Below, piece after piece: positions 36,016 to 44,324 of a DNA stretch of 64,000 bases. This DNA comes from SW10 sp965657795 (GTDB lineage: Bacteria; Verrucomicrobiota; Verrucomicrobiia; Verrucomicrobiales; Akkermansiaceae). Every line of letters starts with the position of its first letter. Position 1 is the stretch's first letter. Below the pieces are notes generated by a model that saw only the letters and a program-made list of their open reading frames with translations, was not told the origin of the DNA and ran no database searches. Position numbers and translations under genes: made by a program. Location: the NCBI GenBank assembly GCA_965657795.1, contig CBFHQJ010000010.1:1-64000 (forward strand), given 5' to 3'.

Positions 36016-37215
36016 TCAGAGGTGATGCCCCATTCGGGTACGCTTGGTCTCAAGGTATTTCTCGTTGTGGGGGTTTGAGGGAAGTCGGATGGGGACTTGC
36101 TCGACAATTTCGAGGCCGTAGCCTTCGAGGCCGACGACCTTCTTGGGATTGTTGGTGAGAAGGCGGATTTTTCGGACGCCGATATCATAAAGCATTTGAG
36201 CTCCCATGCCGTAGTCCCGGAGGTCGGAGCCGTATCCGAGTTTTTCATTGGCCTCGATGGTATCGAAACCCTGCTCTTGGAGCTTGTATGCGTGGATTTT
36301 TGCGGCCAGTCCGATTCCCCGGCCTTCCTGGCGAAGATAGAGGAGGACCCCTCCTTCTTCCGCGATGTGCCCGAGAGCAGTGTGGAGTTGCCCTCCGCAA
36401 TCGCAACGTCGCGAACCAAAGACGTCACCAGTGAGGCATTCGGAGTGGACGCGGACGCTGACTGGTTTTTCGGGGTCGATTTCCCCGCGAACAAGCGCGA
36501 GGTGCTCGGAGTCGTCGGTGTTGACGTGATAAAGATAGCAATCGAAGTCTCCAAAATCAGTGGGCATGGAGATGACTTCCTCCCTCGTGACGAGCCTTTC
36601 CGAGCGGCGGCGGTATTCGATGAGCTGGGCGATAGTGCAGGATTTTAAGCCGTGCTTTTCCTGGTATTCACCGAGATCACCAACCCGCCCCATGGTGCCA
36701 TCTTCGTGCATGATTTCGCAAATAACGCCAGCGGGAGGGAGTCCGGCCAGGCGGGCAAGGTCAACGGCGGCCTCGGTATGGCCGGCCCGGCGAAGAACGC
36801 CGGCTTCGATGGCTTCGAGAGGGAAAATGTGACCGGGCTGCACGAAGGCGCTGGCGTCGGTATTCGGGTTGGCCAGAAGCTGGATGGTGTGGGCGCGGTC
36901 TGCGGCTGAGATGCCGGTAGTGATGCCTTCAGCGGCATCGATGGAAATGGTGAAAGCTGTCTTGTGAGCTTCGCGGTTTTTGGGGGTCATCGGCGGGAGG
37001 TCCAGATCTTTGGCCCGATCCGGAAGGATGGGGGTACAGATGAGCCCGCGACCGTGATTTGCCATGAAGGCGATCGATTCGGGGGTGATGAGGGAGGCCG
37101 CTCCCACGAGGTCGGCTTCGTTTTCGCGGCCGGGATCGTCAGCGACGATGACGAGACGTCCTGCTTTGAGGTCGGCAACGATCTCGTCGATGGGTGAAAA
37201 TTTTAGCTCGCTCAT
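36016..37215 (-). CDS. ribBA: Bifunctional dihydroxybutanone-phosphate synthase / GTP cyclohydrolase II
   Basis: 399 residues with both halves complete. RibB part: VIVADDPGRENEADLVGAAS and GHIFPLEAIEAGVLRRAGHTEA. RibA part from about 205: VRVHSECLTGDVFGSRRCDC for the zinc site, YLRQEGRGIGLAAKIHAY for GTP binding, and LLTNNPKKVVGLEGYG. Supplies the two precursors of riboflavin. Only 39 bases separate it from the upstream hydrolase gene, so there is no room for an FMN riboswitch. Confidence 0.96.
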   Translation of the reverse strand: MSELKFSPIDEIVADLKAGRLVIVADDPGRENEADLVGAASLITPESIAFMANHGRGLICTPILPDRAKDLDLPPMTPKNREAHKTAFTISIDAAEGITTGISAADRAHTIQLLANPNTDASAFVQPGHIFPLEAIEAGVLRRAGHTEAAVDLARLAGLPPAGVICEIMHEDGTMGRVGDLGEYQEKHGLKSCTIAQLIEYRRRSERLVTREEVISMPTDFGDFDCYLYHVNTDDSEHLALVRGEIDPEKPVSVRVHSECLTGDVFGSRRCDCGGQLHTALGHIAEEGGVLLYLRQEGRGIGLAAKIHAYKLQEQGFDTIEANEKLGYGSDLRDYGMGAQMLYDIGVRKIRLLTNNPKKVVGLEGYGLEIVEQVPIRLPSNPHNEKYLETKRTRMGHHL

Positions 37216-37254
37216 GGGCGTGCTATGATGGCAGCAAAATCGAGCGGTGCAAGG

Positions 37255-38103
37255 TCAGTGCAAGACATCGGCCAAAGGATCGGGCTCGATGATGCCGAGT
37301 TCGACAAGAAAGTGATCCGACGATCGAAGCGTGATTTCGTAATTTTTCTCGTCGGAATTGAAGTTGAAAAAGGTGTGCCCGGCGTTCTCGAACTCCATGA
37401 GGTCGCAGCGATTCCGCTTTTTACGGTAGCGCTTGGCGAAGCGTTCGGAGAGTTCGAAGGGAACGACCCGGTCCGCTTTGGCGTGGAAAATGAGGCAGGG
37501 CGGGAGACCTTTTTTGGGAAGGCGATATGAGGGGCTGTAAAGCTTGCCGTCTTTGGGAGTGGCGAAGCGGTCGTTACAGATTCCTCTCCTCGTTGTGTCG
37601 CTGATGGGACCAAAGAGAATGATTGCGCTGGGCACAGGTGAGGGACCCAGTGATTCATCGTGGGGATGAAGAGCGGCGGAAAGGACAGCATTGCCGCCGG
37701 CGCTGGCACCGACCGCGACGATCTTATCTGCGTCGATGCCCATTTCGGCGGCATAACGTTTAAGAAATGAGAGCGCTTCCTTGGCGTCGGCAATCGCTTC
37801 CTCGGGAGTGCCGTCGAAGAGGGCCTTCGTGCGATACTCGACGGTGATCGCGACCATTCCCCGCGATGCAAAGTGATGGCAGTGGGGAACAAATTGAGTG
37901 GGAGCGGAAATATCCCAAAGCCCTCCGTGGAAAAACACGATGGCAGGTCGACGATCTCGTTGGTAGTCGAAATTGTGGGGAAAGAAAAAGTGGGCATGCA
38001 AATCACCAGCCGGGGTCTGCCGATAGATATAGGTGGTCGCGGAAGAGAGGAGTTCCTTGTTCCGGGCTTCACCGATCATGGGCGATTTGGGGAGATTCTT
38101 CAT
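37255..38103 (-). CDS. Alpha/beta hydrolase, esterase/lipase type
   Basis: 282 residues from ATG 38103 (MKNLPKSPM). An ATG at 38181 would overlap the divergent gene's start codon. HHG-like oxyanion motif AIVFFHGGLWD, nucleophile in VAVGASAGGNAVLSA, Asp in IFHAKADRVVPFEL and His in FENAGHTFFNF. This order resembles BD-FAE and HSL-type esterases that act on acetylated sugars. No clear signal peptide. Substrate unknown. Confidence 0.82.
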   Translation of the reverse strand: MKNLPKSPMIGEARNKELLSSATTYIYRQTPAGDLHAHFFFPHNFDYQRDRRPAIVFFHGGLWDISAPTQFVPHCHHFASRGMVAITVEYRTKALFDGTPEEAIADAKEALSFLKRYAAEMGIDADKIVAVGASAGGNAVLSAALHPHDESLGPSPVPSAIILFGPISDTTRRGICNDRFATPKDGKLYSPSYRLPKKGLPPCLIFHAKADRVVPFELSERFAKRYRKKRNRCDLMEFENAGHTFFNFNSDEKNYEITLRSSDHFLVELGIIEPDPLADVLH

Positions 38104-38179
38104 AGGCGTTCTGTTCGACAACCAAGGTTGGTGTAGAAAAGCTTTTCCAAATGTGGGTCCAATTGTCCATAGTTTCTCC

Positions 38180-39088
38180 ATGAAACGACTGATTTTGGTT
38201 CTTGGACTGCTGGCAATGGCGGTTCCGGCGCATGGCCAGGCCGCGAACGGTGCTCAAACTGTGGCTGAATTGCGGAATGTTTACAACAATTGGCGGGCTG
38301 CGATGGTGCGCAAGGACGCCGGATTGTGGAAGCGCTACACGTCTGCGACGAAGCAGATCAAGGTTCGGAATCGACTCTGGAGCGAACGCCGGCCTTTTCC
38401 ACAAGCTGTTTTCGCCTCACCGATCGCTCCGCCGGATATTTCGAAGCTTCAGGCGATGAGGGTCCGGGCGCAGGGGCGGACTGCCAAGGCGACCTATTTT
38501 GGCAAGGTGGACTTTGGGGTGGGCGGGGAGCCGGGCGACAATCTCTTTGTTATCTCGTACATCCAGGAGGGAGCCGGATGGAAATACCACGGAGGTGAGT
38601 ATGTGAATCTGGGTGCTTTGCCGGCGGTTCGCAAACAACTCGCGGCGGGTGATAAAAAATTTCTTGATGGGAAGGATTTCTTTCCGGACGGAGTCCCCGA
38701 GGCAGCTCCTTTTGCAATTCGCGGACCTGTCAAATATATCGCGAAGGCTTACGTGTATTGCCCGGGGCGTGAGGTGAAGCTTTTGATCAATAACAAATCG
38801 AGACACACTTTTCAAAATACCAAGCGTGCCGACGTGATTATCGGTGGTGCCTTGGATGGATTGAATCAAATGCAGTTTTCCGTTAAAGATATTCCGGGCG
38901 GAAATCCCAAAGCGCCCATGACGATTCGAATTTATTTGATGTCGGAAGTGAACGGGGTGAAGCCTCTCAAACCACTGGAATATCAAATCGACGAAGAGCA
39001 GGCCAAGGCTGGAATCAAGCCAAAGGCCTCGGGCACCTTAAACTTTAATCTTGGTCCGGACATAGCCAAGAAACTGAAGGGCCGCTAG
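38180..39088 (+). CDS. Secreted protein of unknown function
   Basis: 302 residues from ATG 38180. The signal peptide (KRLILVLGLLAMAVPAHGQA) is followed by a helical segment with ELRNVYNNWRAAMVRKDAGL and YTSATKQIKVRNRLWSERRP, then a beta-rich C-terminus. The first part recalls the nuclear-transport-factor-2-like folds seen in secreted verrucomicrobial proteins, but I do not assign it. Followed 20 bases later by cdaA. Confidence 0.7.
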   Translation: MKRLILVLGLLAMAVPAHGQAANGAQTVAELRNVYNNWRAAMVRKDAGLWKRYTSATKQIKVRNRLWSERRPFPQAVFASPIAPPDISKLQAMRVRAQGRTAKATYFGKVDFGVGGEPGDNLFVISYIQEGAGWKYHGGEYVNLGALPAVRKQLAAGDKKFLDGKDFFPDGVPEAAPFAIRGPVKYIAKAYVYCPGREVKLLINNKSRHTFQNTKRADVIIGGALDGLNQMQFSVKDIPGGNPKAPMTIRIYLMSEVNGVKPLKPLEYQIDEEQAKAGIKPKASGTLNFNLGPDIAKKLKGR

Positions 39089-39108
39089 GCTCGCAAAACA
39101 CCATCATC

Positions 39109-39954
39109 GTGGATCTGATCGAATTTATTAAACAGAACTGGCGCGCCGGGATTGAAGTCCTGGTGCTCTGGATTCTCATCTATCAGATTTACCGGGTCTT
39201 TAGGGCAACTCGGGGTGCCCGCATTTTGGTTGGCCTTACGGTGGTGATCATTTTGATGACGCTGGCTTCGCAGCTCCTTGATCTCAAAGTGATCGAGTGG
39301 ATCATTAAAAGCGCGGCCGCCATTTTGGCTTTTGCGCTTTTGATTATTTTTCAGCCCGAACTCCGAAATGGTCTGGCCAGACTTGGCAGCACCAACCTTT
39401 TTGCGTTTTCCACAAGTCAGCAAGAGGTCTTTTTGGAGACTCTGACCGAGGCTGTGATGAGGCTTTCCAAGAAACGCTTTGGAGCACTTTTTGCAATTGA
39501 GAGGGGAATCGAGCTGAACGAGTATGAAAGCACCGGAGTGACAATCGACAGTGTTTTATCGGTTGAGTTGGTAGCTACCATTTTCCATCCAAAGACCGCG
39601 CTGCACGATGGTGGAATGATTTTAAAGAAAGAGCGGATCGCTTCGGCGGCATGCATTTTTCCGGTGAGTCAAAAACAGCTTTCAGACCGGTCGCTGGGAC
39701 TTCGTCATCGCGCGGGTTTCGGGATCACCGAGGAGACCGATGCGGTGGCCGTAATCGTTAGCGAGGAAACGGGAGCAATTTCAATTGTGGTGGAGGGTAA
39801 AATCCACCGGAACCTTTCCGAAGATGAATTCCGCGAACAACTAGACGAAATTTTTCTAATCCATGGTGAAATACATAAAGAAATGGCTTCTGAGGAATTG
39901 GACGGTGAAGATCGCCGCTCTGGCTCTGGCGATCGCGATCAGGTATCTGATTGA
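39109..39954 (+). CDS. cdaA: Diadenylate cyclase CdaA
   Basis: 281 residues from GTG 39109. Three N-terminal helices (about 12-75) anchor it in the membrane. The DAC domain has LHDGGMILKKERIASAACIF and GLRHRAGFGITEETDAVAVI, which contain the DGA- and RHR-type catalytic motifs, followed by SEETGAIS. Makes cyclic di-AMP, linked to osmotic and wall control. In Firmicutes cdaA is followed by cdaR; here it is followed by a 51-residue membrane peptide instead. Confidence 0.94.
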   Translation: MDLIEFIKQNWRAGIEVLVLWILIYQIYRVFRATRGARILVGLTVVIILMTLASQLLDLKVIEWIIKSAAAILAFALLIIFQPELRNGLARLGSTNLFAFSTSQQEVFLETLTEAVMRLSKKRFGALFAIERGIELNEYESTGVTIDSVLSVELVATIFHPKTALHDGGMILKKERIASAACIFPVSQKQLSDRSLGLRHRAGFGITEETDAVAVIVSEETGAISIVVEGKIHRNLSEDEFREQLDEIFLIHGEIHKEMASEELDGEDRRSGSGDRDQVSD

Positions 39955-40018
39955 TCTCCATCTTCAGAATAATGACGATTCCTTCAACAAGACGTCCACC
40001 GAACAATCAGCGCAATGA
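39863..40018 (+). CDS. 51-residue membrane peptide, possible CdaR (YbbR) stub
   Basis: ATG 39863 to TGA 40016-40018. It overlaps the last 92 bases of cdaA in another frame and overlaps bioD by four bases (ATGA). KKWLLRNWTVKIAALALAIA resembles the NWxLKLLALxLA opening of CdaR/YbbR proteins, which place one helix before their periplasmic YbbR repeats. No repeats follow, only a polar tail (DLHLQNNDDSFNK). Either it is a membrane partner of CdaA reduced to its anchor, or the rest was lost. Overlaps on both sides favour a translated gene. Confidence 0.6.
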   Translation: MVKYIKKWLLRNWTVKIAALALAIAIRYLIDLHLQNNDDSFNKTSTEQSAQ

Positions 40019-40656
40019 AGCTTGATCAATGGGATGGCTTGCTCGTGACCGGGACAGATACCGGAATTGGCAAGACCTGGGTGTCGGCTCTTATCGTTGA
40101 AGAGTTGCGAAAGAAGGGAGTGGAGGCTGTCGGTCTGAAGCCGGTATTGAGCGGATCACGTGAAGATGCCGAACGTCTCTGGGAAGCAAGTGGGGGGATG
40201 CTGGATCTTGATGTGATCAATCCTTGGTGGTATCGCACGCCGGTAGCCCCGCTTGTGGCTTCCAGAATCGAAGGTTCACCTCTCGAAGTTGAACCAATGG
40301 TGGAGTATATTCATAAACTACGGGATGCTCACGACTTTACCTTGGTCGAGGGTGTGGGCGGTTGGGAAGTTCCCATGGGGGAGGGGTTTTCCTTCCCTGA
40401 TTATGCCAGCGCCCTCGGGTTTCCGGTTTTGGTCGTGGCTGCGAATTGGCTGGGGACGATCAATCACACCCTTTTGACGGTGAAAGCGATTCGGGCTGCC
40501 GGGTTGGAGTGTGTGGGCGTGATCCTCAATCACCTCGAGGCTGAGCGTGATGTTGCGGCAACGACCAACCGCACCATGCTCGAAGAACTTTGCCCGGTTC
40601 CAATCATTGGAGAGGTTTTGACGGATGCAGATTGGATCGATTGGACTGACTCGTAA
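40015..40656 (+). CDS. bioD: Dethiobiotin synthetase
   Basis: 213 residues. P-loop GLLVTGTDTGIGKTWVSALI at residue 8, GLKPVLSG, and VEGVGGWEVPMGEG for the second conserved loop. VVAANWLGTINHTLLTVKAI completes the pattern. It closes the ureido ring in biotin synthesis using CO2 and ATP. No other bio genes are in the window, so bioD is separate from bioABF here. Start overlaps the small membrane peptide. Confidence 0.93.
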   Translation: MKLDQWDGLLVTGTDTGIGKTWVSALIVEELRKKGVEAVGLKPVLSGSREDAERLWEASGGMLDLDVINPWWYRTPVAPLVASRIEGSPLEVEPMVEYIHKLRDAHDFTLVEGVGGWEVPMGEGFSFPDYASALGFPVLVVAANWLGTINHTLLTVKAIRAAGLECVGVILNHLEAERDVAATTNRTMLEELCPVPIIGEVLTDADWIDWTDS

Positions 40657-40680
40657 TTTTGGTCGAGGTGGGCACAAAGA

Positions 40681-40709
40681 AGCCCGCCCCACCTGAAGCG
40701 GAACGGGCT
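40681..40709. terminator. Possible bidirectional terminator between bioD and the converging gene
   Basis: AGCCCG (40681-40686) pairs with CGGGCT (40704-40709) around a 17-base loop, in the gap between converging genes. No long T-run on either side, so the call is weak. Confidence 0.4.
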
Positions 40710-40734
40710 GTCTTGGATTATTGCCAGGGAAATT

Positions 40735-41955
40735 TTATTGAGCGACCGAGATGGCTTCCTCGATGCGGAAGAAGACCTTGCCTTCACCGACGAGTTCTGG
40801 GAATTCATCGAGCCCGAATGCAAAAGTGGTGCTTTCCCCATCGTCTCCGACAACTCCGTCATCCAGATCGAAGTCCCAGTTTTCGAGGTCGGTGGAATAG
40901 CGAATTGCGTAGAGCCGTCCCGGGCGGGAGTTCCACGTTAAGCTGACCATGGTGCCTTCAACATCAGTGGTGTAGTCGATGGAGGTAATCGTCAGTTCGA
41001 CTGCAGGAGCCCCGACTGTGACGGTGCCTTCTCCGATGATCCAATCTTCGCTATTCGTGTAGGTTCCATTTGGGACCGGAGTATATGTTCCGGTTCCATC
41101 CAGATCGATTTGCAGCTGCCCTTCTCCGATGGCCTCGTTCACACCGGCGTCCATGTTCAAAACGCCCCTGCGACCGATGAAGAGAGTGGTTGCGTCGTCA
41201 TCGATTGCACCTTCGCCTCCAGTTGTATTGGCGGTGAATTGAAGTGAGGTGATTCCTGTGCCGTTCGTATTTGTTCCAGCCAGAGTTACAGTTGGAGCTT
41301 GGCCGAAAGCACCTACTTTATCGGCAACCCAGTAGCTTGGCTCGGCTTGTCCGTTGGTGTTGAGGAGCTCTATCGGACCAGTTATAGTGTTTGGAGCATC
41401 GCCGGTAATGATGATGAGTTCGTCCTCGTCGACGCCGTCCGAGAATCCGCCGCTGCGGGACAAAAGGAGGCCGCCAGATCCGCTGATGATTCCCTCGATC
41501 GTAAGGCCTCTGTCTCTTTCTTGTCGGATATGAAATGGCAAGTCTGACTCAAGAAGGATTAAGTCTCCGATGGTATTGTCACCACCGTGTTTAAAGACGA
41601 TGTCTTGGTTTCCTGTGCCGGTTCCGGTAATTGCGGCGATGGTGCCAATGGTGACGCCTTCGTTGGTTAACCTTGTGGAATTATTGAACAGTGTGCTTCG
41701 ATCGATGGTGAAAGTGTCCTCACCATCCGGGAACCCATTCGCCCCGTCGTCTTCACCGCTTACAAGGGTCCAGTTCACAGGATTGGTCCAGAGTTGTTGG
41801 AAGGACTGTCCATCGTCATCCGGCGCGCCACCGTTGGTTGCAGCATTGTCGATCCTAAAGGAAAAAATTGCTGCCGGTGCCGTCTGGGAAAGGAGGGTGA
41901 TAGCGGACAAGGCTGCAGCAAAGCCGATTCCATTTTTTGATATTTTAAAATTCAT
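40735..41955 (-). CDS. Secreted beta-rich protein, paralogue of the adjacent PEP-CTERM protein
   Basis: 406 residues with a signal peptide (about 1-28, ending TAPAA). The body has many Gly, Asn, Asp and Thr residues in repeated strands (LTIEGIISGSGGLLLSRSGG, SYWVADKVGAFGQAPTVTL), as in autotransporter-type beta-helices. The C-terminal ~85 residues (SIDYTTDVEGTMVSLTW, LYAIRYSTDLENWDF) form a separate domain common in verrucomicrobial secreted proteins. It has no PEP-CTERM signal, unlike the paralogue. Function unknown. Confidence 0.8.
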   Translation of the reverse strand: MNFKISKNGIGFAAALSAITLLSQTAPAAIFSFRIDNAATNGGAPDDDGQSFQQLWTNPVNWTLVSGEDDGANGFPDGEDTFTIDRSTLFNNSTRLTNEGVTIGTIAAITGTGTGNQDIVFKHGGDNTIGDLILLESDLPFHIRQERDRGLTIEGIISGSGGLLLSRSGGFSDGVDEDELIIITGDAPNTITGPIELLNTNGQAEPSYWVADKVGAFGQAPTVTLAGTNTNGTGITSLQFTANTTGGEGAIDDDATTLFIGRRGVLNMDAGVNEAIGEGQLQIDLDGTGTYTPVPNGTYTNSEDWIIGEGTVTVGAPAVELTITSIDYTTDVEGTMVSLTWNSRPGRLYAIRYSTDLENWDFDLDDGVVGDDGESTTFAFGLDEFPELVGEGKVFFRIEEAISVAQ

Positions 41956-42017
41956 GTTTTTTTATGAGTTGGTCGTTGGGAGAAAGAAGTGGGAATAATA
42001 CCTCTTCCAGAAAGAGA

Positions 42018-42040
42018 GCCTGTCAGGATTTCCGACAGGC
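42018..42040 (-). terminator. Possible terminator downstream of the PEP-CTERM pseudogene
   Basis: GCCTGTC (42018-42024) pairs with GACAGGC (42034-42040) around a nine-base loop. On the minus strand it is followed by a pyrimidine-rich tract (TCTCTTTCT). Confidence 0.5.
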
Positions 42041-42110
42041 CCTCAGAATCCAGCTTGATTCTGGTTCCAAAATTGAGGTGGGATACCGGGATTTTGTCAG
42101 ACCCAAACCT

Positions 42111-43101
42111 CTATCGTTTGCGTCGAGCCAGTCCTAGCAGTGAAAGCGCAGCAAAAGCCAAACTTGAAGGTTCCGGGATAAGAGTTCCAACAGTGATACT
42201 GCCATCACCGGTGATCTAGGGTTCGGCATTGGTATAAACCCCCGGGGCGAGTGGGGTGAGCCCGCTGCCAAGATCGACAAACAAGTTGCCCTCGCCGATC
42301 ACTTCATTCACACCAGGGTCAAGGCTGAGGAGACCGTTGTTTCCAATTTCCAGGATTGTTAATTCGTCATCAATGGCACCCTCTCCGCCGATCGCGTTGC
42401 TCGTAATGCGAAGGGAGGCCTCTCCGGTCGCTGCTCCATTGGTCGCAGCAAGCGTCACCGTCGAAGCTCCGCCAAATGCTCCCACCTTGTCGGCAACCCA
42501 ATAGCTGGGCTGATTGCTGCTATCGTTAAAGAGCTGAATTGCTCCCGTGATTGTGTTGGGGCCACCACCGGTGATCGTGATAAGTTCATCCGAGTCCACT
42601 CCATCAGAGAAGCCGCCGCTACGTGAGAGACGGAGGCTGCCCGGACCTCCAATGATGCCACTGATTGTGATACTTTTATCCCGCTCGGCGCGAATGTGAA
42701 AGGGCTGCCCTGATGGTAAGCTCGTCAAGTCTCCAATGGTAAAGTCCCGTGTCTTGAAGACAATATCCTGATTGCCTGTTCCGGTTCCTGTAATGGAAGA
42801 AATCGCACCGAGGGTGCCGGGGGAACCCTCGGTGGTTAGGCGGGTGCTGTTATTCGCAAGCCCGGTCCGGTCAACAATAATGCTGTCTGTGGCATCTGGA
42901 TAACCATTGGCACCATCATCGGCACCACTTTGGAGGGTCCAGTTGTTGGGGGTTCCCCATTGTTGTTAGAAGGTTTGCCCGTCACTTCCTGGTCCATTGT
43001 CACCGGCGGTGTCTGTTCGAAAGACGAAGACAGCGGCAGGGGCAATCTGGGTGGAAACCAGAAGGGCGGAGAGCGCGAGGGACGTTTGTGGAGTTCATCA
43101 T
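42111..43101 (-). pseudogene. Decayed PEP-CTERM secreted protein, paralogue of the 40735-41955 product
   Basis: Related along most of its length to the downstream gene (SYWVADKVGAFGGASTVTL against SYWVADKVGAFGQAPTVTL). Three lesions are visible. First, ATG 43101 is out of frame with the signal-peptide-like LALSALLVSTQIAPAAVF, so a one-base shift lies near a C-run at about 43079-43083. Second, TAA 42966-42968 replaces a Gln of the paralogue. Third, TAG 42216-42218 replaces its Trp (NSEDW against NAEP-stop). After the last stop comes a sorting tail, IPEPSSLAFAALSLLGLARR KR, ending at 42111. That tail is a PEP-CTERM signal for surface sorting. Confidence 0.8.
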
Positions 43102-43237
43102 ATTTGTCAGGGTTAAAAGTGGAGTGCCTTTCTGAATTTATCGAGGCATCGGACCCAGAGCATCGGTCGTTCCATGACGCCATTTTCCAAATAATTTTTA
43201 CTTCTTAGGCTATGACCCAAAAGGGTGACCTTTTCCT

Positions 43238-44302
43238 GTGGATCTTCCCCTGTTTACTCTAAAGTCGGCTTCTACTCAGGTCGCCGAATTCCTTCGCGAG
43301 GCGATTGAGCTCCGTGTGTTTAGTGACGAGATTCCAGGGATTCATCAGCTTGCCTCTAACCTGGGAGTTAATCATAAGACGGTGACCAAGGCTCTGGGGA
43401 TTCTTACCGACCAGGGAATTCTCGAATCTTCGGAGAAGGGAAAGAGGCGACGAATCAGGCGGCCAAAATCCAAAGCGGGGCATTCGTTACGGATTGGTAT
43501 TCTTTGTATCGAGTCGGCCGATGCGAGTATTGACCCCATGATCGATGTTCAGTACCTGCTAACGAAATCGGGTCATGTTCCATTCTTTGCTGATAAAACA
43601 CTTACTGATCTTCAGATGAATGTGAAGCGGATCGCAAGCTACGTAAAGGGAGTCGAAGCTGATGCGTGGGTCGTGTTGGCCGCCTCTCGCGAGGTTTTGC
43701 GATGGTTCTCAACCCAGCCCTTGCCGGCGTTCGCTCTATTTGGTCGTCGTCAGAGTGTTGATATTGCCGGAGCCGGGCCCACGACCCTTCCAGCCTTGGT
43801 TGAAATCGTCGAAAGACTTGTCGACCTGGGGCACCGACGGATTGTCATGTTGAGCCGGGAGATGAGACGAGTTCCCGAGCCTTCGGAATTTGAAAAGACC
43901 TTCCTGAAGTGTCTTCGGGATCATGGCATTGAAGTCGGTCCTTATCACCTGCCGGCTTGGGAGGAGAGCCGGAACGGATTTCAGCAGCTATTGATCTCGC
44001 TCTTTAAGGTGAGTCCTCCGAGTGCTCTGATTGTTCACGAACCCCATCAGTTGGTTGCGATCCTGCAATTTGTCGCGAGTCAGAGGATTAGAGTGCCAGA
44101 GGACCTTTCGCTGGTCTGTCTTGATTTCGATTACAGCTTCCGCTGGTGTAAGCCAGCGATTGCGCACATTTCGTGAGATGTCCGAAAAGTCGCGGGCTGC
44201 GTGGAGCAGTGGGCGAATGATGTGAGCCGGGGTATCGACGACCGCAAACAGATCGGAATTCAGGCCAAGTTCGCGGAGGGAGGAACGATCGGAAAGTGTT
44301 GA
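43238..44302 (+). pseudogene. GntR-type DNA-binding regulator with LacI-like sensor, stop at a Trp position
   Basis: GTG 43238 opens a frame to TGA 44174-44176 (312 residues) and continues in register to TGA 44300-44302. Winged helix at the N-terminus: STQVAEFLREAIELRVFSDE, IHQLASNLGVNHKTVTKAL and EKGKRRRIRRP. A periplasmic-binding-protein-like sensor follows (LGHRRIVMLSRE, PEDLSLVCLDFD). In related regulators I recall a Trp in the final block AHIxWD, and here the codon is TGA (AHIS-stop-DVR). The remaining 41 residues keep the family's last motif (WANDVSRG, EGGTIG). Loss removes only the C-terminal strand and helix, so partial function is possible. Divergent from the PEP-CTERM pseudogene. 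Confidence 0.7.
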
Positions 44303-44324
44303 ATTCCCCGAGAGATTTCTGGTT

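Noticed and set aside
37216..37254. FMN riboswitch ahead of ribBA
   Set aside because: Only 39 bases separate ribBA from the previous gene, and no RFN pattern is seen.
44174..44176. TGA in the GntR/LacI-type regulator as a second selenocysteine codon
   Set aside because: A weak 4-bp hairpin can be drawn at 44197-44209, but it lacks GGUC, and related regulators have Trp there by my recollection, so a nonsense change fits better.
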